41,337 nt of DNA from DASRDS01 sp035652495 (lineage in GTDB: Bacteria > Gemmatimonadota > Gemmatimonadetes > Gemmatimonadales > Gemmatimonadaceae). The stretch lies in contig DASRDS010000404.1 of the NCBI GenBank assembly GCA_035652495.1, forward strand, positions 1-41,337, read 5' to 3'. Under the pieces are notes generated by a model, which saw only the letters and a list, made by a program, of their open reading frames with translations, was not told the DNA's origin and did no database searches. Each line of letters opens with the position of its first letter. Position 1 is the first letter of the stretch. Positions 25,083-32,187 of this stretch are shown here, piece after piece. The position numbers and the translations under genes are program-made.

Positions 25083-26201
25083 TCAAGAGCGCGGACCGAC
25101 GTCCCAGATCACGACGTGCCGCGCTCCGCCGGACGTGATGGTGCCGAGCACGTGATGCGTGGTGTTGCTGATGGCGACCGCGGTACTCGTCTCGCCGGTT
25201 CCGCCGAGCCCCGGCAAACGCTGCGTGCCGGGGCCTGGGAACCAGACGAAGGCCCAATCGGTCGATGCATCGAGCGCCGAGTCGGAGGCGGTGCCGGTCA
25301 CGTACCAGTCATCGGTGATGCCGGTGGATTGCCCGCAGACCCCCATGCGGAACTCCGGATACGTCTGACCGGCGTGGTCGAGCCACGCGACGGCTTGCCG
25401 ACAGCCGCTCTCCCCGCTGTAGCCGGCGGCCCATCCGTGATGCGTAATCGCGTTGACCGCCGAGCCGTTGTGGGCCAAGCCGTCGTGGCCTTTGAGTGTG
25501 ATACCCTGTTTGCTCGGCGAGATAATGAATGGTGTTCCAATCTGGTATTCCTCATCCTCGGCACCGCCGATCCAGCCATCGTCTGAGATGGAGGTATACT
25601 CGGCATTGCCCGCGCCGGTGGCGGGGCTGTGCCAGAAGAATTGAGTAGCGATTTGGAATGCGCCGTGGGCGATGCAGGTGCCGACGATCGCGCCGTAGAT
25701 GTTCATACCGCTGATCGCGCACCCATTCGGCGCCACCTCGGTATCGAGCGAATCGGGCCACAAGGGGAGATCCCGAACTGATCCGTCGGGCAGCCACGCG
25801 ACCGCTCGATTCGCGGCGAGATACTCGACGCTTCCCGTGCCGGCAATGACACCATGATCGTTGACAGCGTTAGCCTGCGCCCAGGCATTGTTGCCCAGCT
25901 GCAGCATCGTCACGCCCTTGGCTGCTGTCCAACGGAACGGCCGAAAGTTCGCGCTGTTTGCCACGGGGCCGCCCGTGTAGCCAACGACCTCGTCCGAGTC
26001 GTTGATCGCGGTCGGCGTCATGCCATCGAGGCCTGCCAAAACGTGCACGGTCGCATGCGCCAGCGGAAACGCTGATGCGACAGCCTCCGACATCCGCGCC
26101 GCGCGCGTCATGGATGGGCTGGTGGAGTCGCTGCACGCGGCGAGCATCGTGAGCAGTGTAACGGTTGTGATGGCTGTGACGTTCGACGACGTACTGGGCA
26201 C
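25083..26201 (-). CDS. Lipoprotein with HAF-like repeats
   Basis: A 372-residue exported protein. Its N-terminus carries a lipoprotein signal ending LLTMLAAC, with the cysteine as the likely lipid site. The mature part is a chain of beta repeats of the kind TAINDSDEVVGYTGG, AVNDHGVIAGTGS, ISDDGWIGGA and AITHHGWAAGYSG, which resemble HAF/extracellular repeats that build a propeller or beta helix. I start it at the GTG at 26201 because GAGGGAG lies five bases upstream; an in-frame ATG at 26240 would place extra residues before the signal. Function unknown, surface or periplasmic location likely. Confidence 0.7.
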   Translation of the reverse strand: MPSTSSNVTAITTVTLLTMLAACSDSTSPSMTRAARMSEAVASAFPLAHATVHVLAGLDGMTPTAINDSDEVVGYTGGPVANSANFRPFRWTAAKGVTMLQLGNNAWAQANAVNDHGVIAGTGSVEYLAANRAVAWLPDGSVRDLPLWPDSLDTEVAPNGCAISGMNIYGAIVGTCIAHGAFQIATQFFWHSPATGAGNAEYTSISDDGWIGGAEDEEYQIGTPFIISPSKQGITLKGHDGLAHNGSAVNAITHHGWAAGYSGESGCRQAVAWLDHAGQTYPEFRMGVCGQSTGITDDWYVTGTASDSALDASTDWAFVWFPGPGTQRLPGLGGTGETSTAVAISNTTHHVLGTITSGGARHVVIWDVGPRS

Positions 26202-26274
26202 GAGCACTCCCTCGAGAGATGACAGGAAGCGCGACTGCAATACGCGTACTCTCGCTTATGAATTCGCGGGAGAT

Positions 26275-26955
26275 TCAGTGATTCGTTTCGGCGATCCAGT
26301 CCTTCAACGGCTTGATCCAATCCGACCGCGGCTCGAAGAACGCGCCGTGCGACTTGCCGGTCGATATCGCCACTTCTTTGAAAGAAGTGAGGTGGCTCCG
26401 TTTGGCGACCTTGGCGCAGGATCCGTATTGGTCCGACGTCTCATAGATCGACAGGAAGTTGCCACCGAAGCTCACGGGCTTGTTGGCGTCATCCACGAAG
26501 TCACTATCGGCGCAAATCGCCAGGAGCGCCGTGTTGATCCCCTCGGCCACGAGCTGACTGGATGCCATTGCCGTGATTTGCGCGCCACGAGAGAACCCGA
26601 CGATCGTGATCCGGCTCGGCGGCACGCCCGCCGCGCGGAGCTGGTGGACCCACGACTCGAGCTGGCTGACGTGGGTCTCGAACGGCATGTTCTTCTTGCG
26701 CTGCACGGCGATGAGATTGAACCCGCCGCCTAAGAACAGCGCCTGTTTGAGCGCCGGGAAGTCGTACAGCCCGAACTTGGGCGAAATGGGCTTCGGGTCG
26801 TCGCCCTCCGCTATGAACCCGTGCGAAAAGATCACATAGCGCTGGCTGGCGTAGATGTTGTTGGGAAATTGCTCATACAACTGAACGGCCTGGCCGTGTA
26901 CGGGAGCACTCACCATTGACACGGCCAGAGCAACCGCCGGACCAAATCTTTGCAT
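26275..26955 (-). CDS. Secreted alpha/beta hydrolase-like protein
   Basis: The 226-residue product starts with a signal peptide (MQRFGPAVALAVSMVSAPVHGQA). It has an alpha/beta hydrolase core: VIFSHGFIAEG, nucleophile elbow IVGFSRGAQ (Ser122), ICADSDF as possible acid loop and GKSHGAF as possible histidine loop. The ATG at 26955 is chosen because it begins the signal peptide and because TAGCTT stands exactly seven bases before it. It lies 14 bases after the NTF2-like gene, so it may also be read from that promoter. Substrate unknown. Confidence 0.75.
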   Translation of the reverse strand: MQRFGPAVALAVSMVSAPVHGQAVQLYEQFPNNIYASQRYVIFSHGFIAEGDDPKPISPKFGLYDFPALKQALFLGGGFNLIAVQRKKNMPFETHVSQLESWVHQLRAAGVPPSRITIVGFSRGAQITAMASSQLVAEGINTALLAICADSDFVDDANKPVSFGGNFLSIYETSDQYGSCAKVAKRSHLTSFKEVAISTGKSHGAFFEPRSDWIKPLKDWIAETNH

Positions 26956-26968
26956 GGTCCAAAAGCTA
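26956..26968 (-). promoter_or_regulatory. TAGCTT box before the hydrolase gene at 26955
   Basis: TAGCTT at 26968-26963 is seven bases before the ATG and directly follows the TAA stop of the upstream gene. It is the third case of the same hexamer and spacing in the window, so an internal leaderless promoter is plausible. Confidence 0.45.
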
Positions 26969-26969
26969 C

Positions 26970-27512
26970 TTACGGGAGCAACTCCTTTGGAATGGGCTGA
27001 CCCGGTCGCTCGTCGTCCCATGACGCAGCCGTGATCCACCACCGCGCGCCGTCCCAATAGAGATCGATGCTGTTCACGCCGCGGGCGGTAACCGGGCCAC
27101 CGGCGATCCGACGCGTCTCGTAGGTGCTCATCACATGAGCAATGTTGCCGACGCGATCCATGGTGCGATGAATCTCGTGCTCATCGAACCCGTTCTTCAC
27201 GAACCCCGCGTTCGTCGCATCGACGTACTCCTGATGCGTGAGAACGTTCACCACCGGCGTCCCGTCTTTCTTGGCGCCCGCCGAGAAGAACCGAATGCCG
27301 GGCCAATACAACGTTCGATCGCGCCCCCACTGGCGCGGCTGTCCCGCGGGGCCCGTGATGACGTCGTAGTAGGCCTTCACGATGCCGTCGATGGTCGCCA
27401 CGTCTTCCGTGCGTGCCGGCTGCGTCGGCACATCGACGTGCGCGGCGGGTGCCTGGGCAATGGCGCTCGTCGCCATCGCCATCTGGGCGAGTACGAGATA
27501 TGAGAGGCGCAT
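26970..27512 (-). CDS. Secreted NTF2-like (DUF4440-type) protein
   Basis: A 180-residue exported protein with signal peptide MRLSYLVLAQMAMATSAIAQ. The rest forms an NTF2-like domain: IDGIVKAYYDVITGP at the first helix, TLYWPGIRFFS, then VMSTYETRRIAG and the last strands IDLYWDGARWWITAASWDDE. Two ATGs are possible, 27518 and 27512. I prefer 27512 because TAGTAT ends six bases before it, whereas at 27518 the box would touch the codon. It is divergent from the RibD-like gene and probably co-transcribed with the hydrolase that follows. Function unknown. Confidence 0.72.
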   Translation of the reverse strand: MRLSYLVLAQMAMATSAIAQAPAAHVDVPTQPARTEDVATIDGIVKAYYDVITGPAGQPRQWGRDRTLYWPGIRFFSAGAKKDGTPVVNVLTHQEYVDATNAGFVKNGFDEHEIHRTMDRVGNIAHVMSTYETRRIAGGPVTARGVNSIDLYWDGARWWITAASWDDERPGQPIPKELLP

Positions 27513-27530
27513 GGTCATATACTATGCAAC
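27513..27530. promoter_or_regulatory. Overlapping divergent leaderless promoters
   Basis: The 18 bases between the ATGs at 27512 (minus) and 27531 (plus) hold TATACT at 27518-27523, seven bases before the plus ATG, and on the other strand TAGTAT at 27524-27519, six bases before the minus ATG. The two -10 boxes overlap almost fully, so only one polymerase could bind at a time and no room is left for ribosome binding sites. Confidence 0.55.
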
Positions 27531-28145
27531 ATGAGAAGAATTATCGCGACTGCGTTCGTTTCGATCGATGGCGTCATGCAAGCGCCTGGCGGCCAAACAG
27601 AAGACCAGAGCGGTGGCTTCGACCTCGGCGGATGGGCCGTGAAGTACTCGGACCAGACGTCCGGCGCCGCCGTCATGCGGTTGATCGGCACCGTCGCCAA
27701 GCCGAACGACGTGTTGCTCGGGCGCAAGACGTATGACATCTGGGCCGCCCATTGGCCGCAAGCGTCGGCGAGCGATCCGATCGGGCCGGTGATCACGAAG
27801 GCGAACAAGTACGTGATGACGCGCGGCACGACGACGTATGCGTGGGCCAATACCCACGCGCTGCACAGCATTGACGAGTTGAAGAAGGTCAAGGCGGGCG
27901 ACGGACCTGACATTGTGCTGTGGGGCAGCTCCACCCTCCATCCGCAGCTCTGGGATGCCAACCTCATCGACCGTCTGCTACTCATGACCTTTCCGGTGCT
28001 GCTCGGAAAGGGGAAACGACTCTTCGGCGGCACCGCGCATCCCAGCTCGATGAAGCTTTTGGCGAGCGAGATGAACTCGACCGGCGTCATCATCGCGACC
28101 TACGAGGCCCCCGAAGTCCCGCGGTTCTGGAACGCGGCCATGTAA
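27531..28145 (+). CDS. Dihydrofolate reductase-like protein (RibD C-terminal family)
   Basis: A 204-residue stand-alone RibD-C/DHFR-fold protein: FVSIDGVMQAPGG at the start, VLLGRKTYDIWAAHW, VMTRGTTTYAW, DIVLWGSSTL and a final LLLMTFPVLLGKGKRLF. Such proteins bind NADPH and are often linked with resistance or pterin-like substrates, but the substrate of this group is unknown. It has no signal peptide. Start chosen at the first ATG, seven bases past TATACT. It is divergent from the NTF2-like gene. Confidence 0.87.
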   Translation: MRRIIATAFVSIDGVMQAPGGQTEDQSGGFDLGGWAVKYSDQTSGAAVMRLIGTVAKPNDVLLGRKTYDIWAAHWPQASASDPIGPVITKANKYVMTRGTTTYAWANTHALHSIDELKKVKAGDGPDIVLWGSSTLHPQLWDANLIDRLLLMTFPVLLGKGKRLFGGTAHPSSMKLLASEMNSTGVIIATYEAPEVPRFWNAAM

Positions 28146-28184
28146 GGGCCCACTGCGCTCGATGCGCACTTGAACGCGGTTGGC

Positions 28185-28660
28185 ATGGCGGCGGCACTCG
28201 ATACGTACCTGAAGCTGGCGGGCGTGACCGGCGAATCGACTCGGAAGGGCTACGAAAGCTGGATCGAGATCGAGTCCTTCGACTTCGATGTCTCCAAATC
28301 CTCAGCATCGGCTCCCAAACTTCCGATGCCGGCGCGGGCCGAGTGACCTTCGGCACTTTCACGATCACCAAGCGCAACGACGGCTCGAGCCCAATCCTCT
28401 TCAAGAATTGCTGTTCCGGGCTCGCCTACGCGACGGCCCACATCGCCGTCATGAAAGCCGGCGGCGCGGCGCCGGTGAAATACCTGGAGTACGAGTTCGA
28501 GCTCGTCGCGGTATCGAATATCCGGTATTCGGTTCCGCAGGACTCCGTGATGCCGCTTGAGAAAGTGTCGTTCGAGTGCGGCACGCTCATTCTGACCTAC
28601 ACCCCGCAACGCCCGACGGCACGCCTGGCTCCGCGATCGTGGGCGGGTGGGATCGCGTGA
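28185..28660 (+). pseudogene. Hcp-family (type VI tube protein-like) gene with a one-base frameshift
   Basis: Positions 28185 to about 28305 encode the N-terminal part of an Hcp protein (LDTYLKLAGVTGES, then IEIESFDFDVSKSSAS), after which the frame runs to an early stop. In the next frame the protein continues with GSQTSDAGAGRVTF, FTITKRNDGSSP, HIAVMKAGGAAPVKYLEYEF and a final FECGTLILTYTPQ, the usual Hcp order, to 28660. Adding one G near 28305 (TCGGCTCC to TCGGGCTCC) restores a 158-codon gene. Hcp proteins form hexameric rings of contractile injection systems; no other such gene is in the window. Either a recent mutation or a sequence error in a G run. Confidence 0.75.
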
Positions 28661-28701
28661 GAAACACCAGCGCGTAGTGCGGCAGTAGCCGGCGCCTTCC
28701 T

Positions 28702-29106
28702 CTACGCCTTCTCGACCGTTCGAACGAGTTCCGGCAACGTCGTCGGATCGAATGCGATGGGACCGAACGACAGCTCGAGCGCTCCGGCGTCTTGCTGCCG
28801 TCTGATGAACCGGACCATCCCGCTCACGGCCATGTGGCCGGCGCGATCGGTCGAGAAAAGGCGCAGCAGAAACGCGTCGCCAAAATCAGTCTCGAGGACC
28901 GCCTGACCTTGACGTGTGTGCTCGAGTTCTCGTAGCTCAGCGACGAACTTGTCCCAGGCCTGGGGCAACACCCACTGCGTCGTATCGCCAACATACCCGT
29001 CGCACCGCACGGCGACGCTGACGAGGACATCGCCGCCAGTCGCCTCCATGGACTTCCGCGGCCAAATCCCGACGCTGACATGCTCCTCTGCGCTTCCCAA
29101 TCGCAT
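28702..29106 (-). CDS. Small hypothetical protein, distantly WapI/DUF6228 immunity-like
   Basis: A 134-residue soluble protein. Its pattern of a beta-rich start (VLVSVAVRCDGYVGDTTQWV), a helix LPQAWDKFVAELRELE, and a later FGDAFLLRLFSTDRAGHMAV resembles small proteins of the WapI/DUF6228 kind that are seen next to polymorphic toxins. This is a weak, shape-based resemblance. The frame is open further upstream, but the ATG at 29106 has TATTCT six bases before it. It lies between the broken Hcp gene and the broken membrane-protein copy, in a decaying stretch. If the resemblance holds, it would be an orphan immunity gene. Confidence 0.5.
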   Translation of the reverse strand: MRLGSAEEHVSVGIWPRKSMEATGGDVLVSVAVRCDGYVGDTTQWVLPQAWDKFVAELRELEHTRQGQAVLETDFGDAFLLRLFSTDRAGHMAVSGMVRFIRRQQDAGALELSFGPIAFDPTTLPELVRTVEKA

Positions 29107-29118
29107 CGGCGTAGAATA
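29107..29118 (-). promoter_or_regulatory. TATTCT box before 29106
   Basis: TATTCT at 29118-29113 lies six bases before the ATG of the small minus-strand gene, again in the leaderless layout. No Shine-Dalgarno sequence is present. Confidence 0.4.
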
Positions 29119-29181
29119 ATCATGGCGACGATTAGACTCACCGGGTGGCGCGAGGGGTATGCGCAAGATTTCGTTGACCAA

Positions 29182-29457
29182 GCCTTTCTCCCCGACCGCG
29201 CCGAGCTGAGCGCATCGCTTACGCTCAGCCTTGGAATCGTACTCGCGGGCTTCGTATGGTGGGGTTTGCGCTCCGCGCAACGAGTCGCGTGGTGGACAGC
29301 CTTCGCGCTCGCTGGCGCGTGGTCGCTCAACCACGAACGCGGTCGTTCTGAGCTATCTCTTCGCGTTAGCTCTGACGGCTGCTCAAGCGAGCGTTCTCGT
29401 CGCCCGGTTGCGAGGCACGATGCTGTCGCGAGCCTCAACGAAAAACACCTCGCATGA
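29182..29457 (+). pseudogene. Broken copy of the element's four-helix membrane protein
   Basis: Positions 29182-29457 resemble 32290-32643 in DNA and protein. The copy encodes FVWWGLRSAQRVAWWTAFAL and AGAWSLN in one frame and then, after a net loss of about 74 bases, NAVVLSYLFALALTAAQ and RLRGTMLSRASTK in another. In the intact gene these parts are joined by about 25 more residues. The start and the first membrane helix are also missing. It lies outside the integrated element, about 1.1 kb from its left end. Confidence 0.75.
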
Positions 29458-29650
29458 AATGTCAACGCACATGCGCCTGCGTTTTGTCGACTGAAAGGAC
29501 CGAGTTAATTCTGACCTAGATATTGCGATCGAGAACCTCTAAGGTTTGCCGGATGCTACGGGCACGCAACCCAGCGTCAATTCGCTGGTCGACCGACGCT
29601 CTTATATTCCATTGGGCTGACCTCTACTGCGGCTCGGTGCCGCGTCTCAG

Positions 29651-29913
29651 GTGGCCCTAGTGGCGTGGCCGCTCTGGTGGACCTGGGACCTCGAGTTAAC
29701 GCCTCACCTCGAAAAGCGCATGGAGGATCGCCAGTTTTCGGAAATCGATCTGAGGACCATGCTGCATTCAGCGGCAGCTAGCAGTCCGATGTCATTGCCG
29801 GACGGTTTATCGTCAACACAAAGCACGCCGGGCGCTCATGGGAAGTCATAGTCGAACCGGACGAAGATGAGTCCCTGCTAGTCGTGGTTACCGCGTACCC
29901 AGTCGACCGATAA
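29651..29913 (+). pseudogene. DUF4258 family gene with a one-base frameshift
   Basis: The reading frame from a GTG at 29651 encodes WTWDLELTPHLEKRMEDRQF and SEIDLRTMLHSAAAS, then leaves the family pattern. From 29788, in the frame one base earlier, it goes on with DVIAGRFIVNTKHAGRSWEV, IVEPDEDESLLVVVTAYPV and stops at 29913. Together they make a full DUF4258 protein, so one base has been lost near 29780-29788 or a sequencing error is present. It is followed five bases later by the DUF2283 gene, the usual partner order. Function of the family is unknown; toxin-like roles have been suggested by its gene context. Confidence 0.68.
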
Positions 29914-29917
29914 GACC

Positions 29918-30187
29918 ATGCGAGACCGCTATCTCGAGGTAACATTCCGAAAGGGCAAAGTCCTCGCCGCGTATCTGTATCTTCCCCGGCCCGCTGGCGC
30001 ACGCAGCGTCCGAACGGTGGCAGCAGCTCCGGGCATACTGATCGACTTCGGTGCCGATGATGTCGTGATTGGTATTGAGATCACGTCACCCGGCGCGATA
30101 ACGCTTGACGCCATCAACTCTGTTTTGGTTCAACTGGGGCAACCGGGCGTAAGCGCCGCAGAAATAGCGCCATTACGCGCGGCATGA
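29918..30187 (+). CDS. DUF2283 family protein
   Basis: An 89-residue protein with the DUF2283 pattern: YLEVTFRKGKVLAAYLYLPR, then GILIDFGADDVVIGIEITSP and GAITLDAINSVLVQLGQPG. It starts four bases after the stop of the broken DUF4258 gene and is intact. Small DUF2283 and DUF4258 genes often occur as pairs. Nothing is known of the function. It is the last gene of the chromosome before the integrated element. Confidence 0.78.
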   Translation: MRDRYLEVTFRKGKVLAAYLYLPRPAGARSVRTVAAAPGILIDFGADDVVIGIEITSPGAITLDAINSVLVQLGQPGVSAAEIAPLRAA

Positions 30188-30493
30188 TACCGCTGAATTC
30201 AACTAGGAAGTCGATCGGCACCTGCGCTCCCGAATCCATTTCGGAGAGTAGCCATAGCCGCTTTCCGGATTGCCGGGCGGCAAGGCGTGCACGACTGAAC
30301 TGACAACGCCCGGTTAGCAGCCGAACATCGCCGCCGTTCCCGGCCGCCTAGGGAGACTAAGGAGTGAACCTGTGCTATCAGCCAGTCCTGCGTTCAATGA
30401 AACAACGCGCGTGCGGCGGCCTCGGAATTGGCGCGACGCTACACCCTACACCGTGAGGCTGTGCGCGTGCAGCCACTGCGATGAAAAACAAGA
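30188..30493. other. Non-coding stretch before the tRNA-end remnant
   Basis: About 300 bases without a supported gene. Short open frames here have no family resemblance and no start signals. It ends at the hairpin at 30494. It probably was the sequence downstream of the tRNA-Ile gene before the element inserted. Confidence 0.4.
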
Positions 30494-30523
30494 CCTCGCT
30501 CGATGTCAGTACATCAAGCGAGG
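30494..30523 (-). terminator. Original tRNA-Ile terminator, now displaced
   Basis: Arms 30494-30506 and 30511-30523 pair over 13 bases with one mismatch around the loop CAGT; on the minus strand a T-rich tract (TCTTGTTTTT) follows. It stands 14 bases from the 48-bp repeat that matches the 3' part of the tRNA gene, so before integration it would have ended tRNA-Ile transcripts. It now lies 10.4 kb from the intact tRNA. Confidence 0.65.
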
Positions 30524-30537
30524 CTTTGAGTTTTTGA

Positions 30538-30585
30538 GAATGGGCCTGGGTAGAGTTGAACTACCGACCTCACGCTTATCAGGCG
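30538..30585. repeat. Left attachment site: 48-bp copy of the tRNA-Ile 3' part
   Basis: Identical over 48 bases to 40923-40970, which covers the tRNA-Ile gene from its anticodon loop to the 3' end plus three bases. Beyond 30585 the sequences differ. This copy is not a functional tRNA. It marks the end of the integrated element that is far from the integrase. Confidence 0.9.
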
Positions 30586-30686
30586 CGTCTGACTTCCCAG
30601 GCAACTTCGGCATCGCGCCGCTTTTCACTCTGACAGCCCGGCAATCCGCTGCAATCCGGGCGACGCGATGTCGGAGGTTGCCGGTC

Positions 30687-30699
30687 CAATTTGACACCA
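30687..30699 (+). repeat. ATTTGACACCA repeat near the left end of the element
   Basis: CAATTTGACACCA occurs here and, identically, at 40828-40840 just after the integrase gene; a third copy of the 11-base core ATTTGACACCA lies at 40842-40852. Repeats of this kind near both ends of an integrated element are what arm-type integrase or excisionase binding sites look like. 30586-30831 has no other supported feature. Confidence 0.5.
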
Positions 30700-30831
30700 A
30701 TTCAGCACCAACGAACTCAACCATTGTCAAATCATAAATCGTAATTGTAGCCTCAATAGCGAATGTGTGGATCTCCAGCCCGAAAGGAGACTATTAGAAC
30801 GCTGGTACCCTCTCGCTTACGGTTGCCAAAA

Positions 30832-31887
30832 ATGAAACGTCTCGCCTTCTCGTTGGCTCTGGGCATGAGCAGTTATCCCGTCGCCGCGCAAGTCGTTGTC
30901 GCGCGTTACCAGGGTCCACTCGATACCAACGCGTCTCAATTGGTTAAGCGAGAAACCTACGACCCCGTTGATCTAGCGCTGCAATGGCGTTCTTCCTCTG
31001 AGCTCTTGATCACTCATCTAGAAGGCTACAGCTACGCCGACATGGCAGCCTCGACATGTCAAGGTACCGGTGTTTTTCGAGTGCCGGTGGATGGGCGAGG
31101 AACAGCAACGCCAGTCTCCGTCGGATTGCCAACATGCGACGCAGTCCAGAGTAGTTACGGCCTGACGATTGATCCGGAGAGCCGTTGGATCGTGTATGCC
31201 GTGCATGTGCTCCCCAACAATTCCCGGCTGGTTCGTCTCGAGCTCGGCGCGACCCGTGCGGATACGCTCTCAACGTCGTGCACAGTCTATCTCGCACGCC
31301 CAATGCTATCAGCTGACGGACGGCGTGTTGCGATGGACGGGATCTGTAATCGCACGGATGACGAAGACGGTATCTACATCATGCGCCCGGACGGTAGCGA
31401 CTTTCGTCTGCTGAGTCGCCCAGGTCACTTTGGTGCTGAAGATCCGAACTGGAGTCCCGATGGAAGCCACCTCACGTTCGCAAAATTGCGTTCGGAAGGC
31501 GGCTACCGGAATGCGCAGATAGCGATTGTCGATACGAGCGGCCGCTCGACGCGCATTATTGCGACTGGGTATAGCCCGGTGTGGAGTCCTGACGGTCAGT
31601 GGATTGCGTTCCTAGAAGAAGATCCCAAGGCGCATTTCGATGAGACGATTCATCTCATTCGACCCGACGGCTCCGGCGAGCGAGTGGTGTTCGTCAACCG
31701 GGAGCACGACTCCTACTCCCGGGGCTTTGGGCCGATACCAGAGGGATTGCCTCGGGAGCCGCTCGTGTGGTCGCCCGACGGTACGGCGTTGGCGTTCTCC
31801 CGGATATACCACAACGGCACGTCGGTTTGGCGATTGGATCTCGCGTCAGGAAAAGTCAGTCCGGTGACCGTCCCGGGTGCGCCCTAG
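30832..31887 (+). CDS. Secreted TolB-like beta-propeller protein (element cargo)
   Basis: The 351-residue protein starts with a signal peptide (MKRLAFSLALGMSSYPVAAQ). The mature part is a beta-propeller with TolB/PD40 repeats: GIYIMRPDGSDFRLLSRPG, DPNWSPDGSHLTFAKL, SPVWSPDGQWIAFLEEDP, IHLIRPDGSGERV and PLVWSPDGTALAFSRIYH. Such propellers bind proteins or ligands in the periplasm. I start it at 30832 and not at 30763, because the signal peptide begins there. It is cargo of the element with no evident link to transfer; secreted propellers are common in the chromosomes of this phylum. Confidence 0.8.
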   Translation: MKRLAFSLALGMSSYPVAAQVVVARYQGPLDTNASQLVKRETYDPVDLALQWRSSSELLITHLEGYSYADMAASTCQGTGVFRVPVDGRGTATPVSVGLPTCDAVQSSYGLTIDPESRWIVYAVHVLPNNSRLVRLELGATRADTLSTSCTVYLARPMLSADGRRVAMDGICNRTDDEDGIYIMRPDGSDFRLLSRPGHFGAEDPNWSPDGSHLTFAKLRSEGGYRNAQIAIVDTSGRSTRIIATGYSPVWSPDGQWIAFLEEDPKAHFDETIHLIRPDGSGERVVFVNREHDSYSRGFGPIPEGLPREPLVWSPDGTALAFSRIYHNGTSVWRLDLASGKVSPVTVPGAP

Positions 31888-32149
31888 ACCTAAGGTGCGT
31901 AGCTGAGGGGGAGCCAGACGCCAGAAATTTTGTTGGCGATTGGCGCAGGCAGACCGGATGTCGACCCCCCGAACCCCATTCGGTTCTCGGGGACGACATC
32001 ACCACATAGTTTGGCGTCGTTCAGAGGGAAAACCGGGCGTCGGGCCCGATTCTCATGACGGAAATGTCGGCACTTGCCGGCAGAAACGGGCCCCAAACGG
32101 GCCCCCGTCGACCACTGACCACGCGACTACGCGGCCAAATCTTTGAGCA
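31888..32149. other. Non-coding stretch between propeller and membrane-protein genes
   Basis: No supported gene. CGGGCCCC-like runs occur twice near 32088-32106 (ACGGGCCCCAAACGGGCCCCC) as a short direct repeat. The end of the stretch leads into the promoter of the membrane protein. Confidence 0.35.
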
Positions 32150-32187
32150 TTGTTCAGCCTGAAATTCTCTCGTATGATGTGGGTCTC
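32150..32187 (+). promoter_or_regulatory. Promoter of the four-helix membrane protein
   Basis: TTGTTC (32150-32155) and TATGAT (32173-32178) are spaced by 17 bases, a good -35/-10 arrangement. The ATG at 32188 is nine bases past the -10 box, so the leader would be only about three bases long. Confidence 0.5.

Noticed and set aside
27920..28145. Upstream part of the frame that contains the Hcp C-terminus, inside the RibD-like gene
   Set aside because: Only the part after about 28305 has Hcp motifs; the earlier part is a shadow of the RibD-like gene in another frame.
30372..30737. 121-codon open frame with the translation GLGRVELPTSRLSG across the left att repeat
   Set aside because: This peptide is the translation of the antisense tRNA 3' part; it is a well-known artefact beside tRNA attachment sites and has no start signal.
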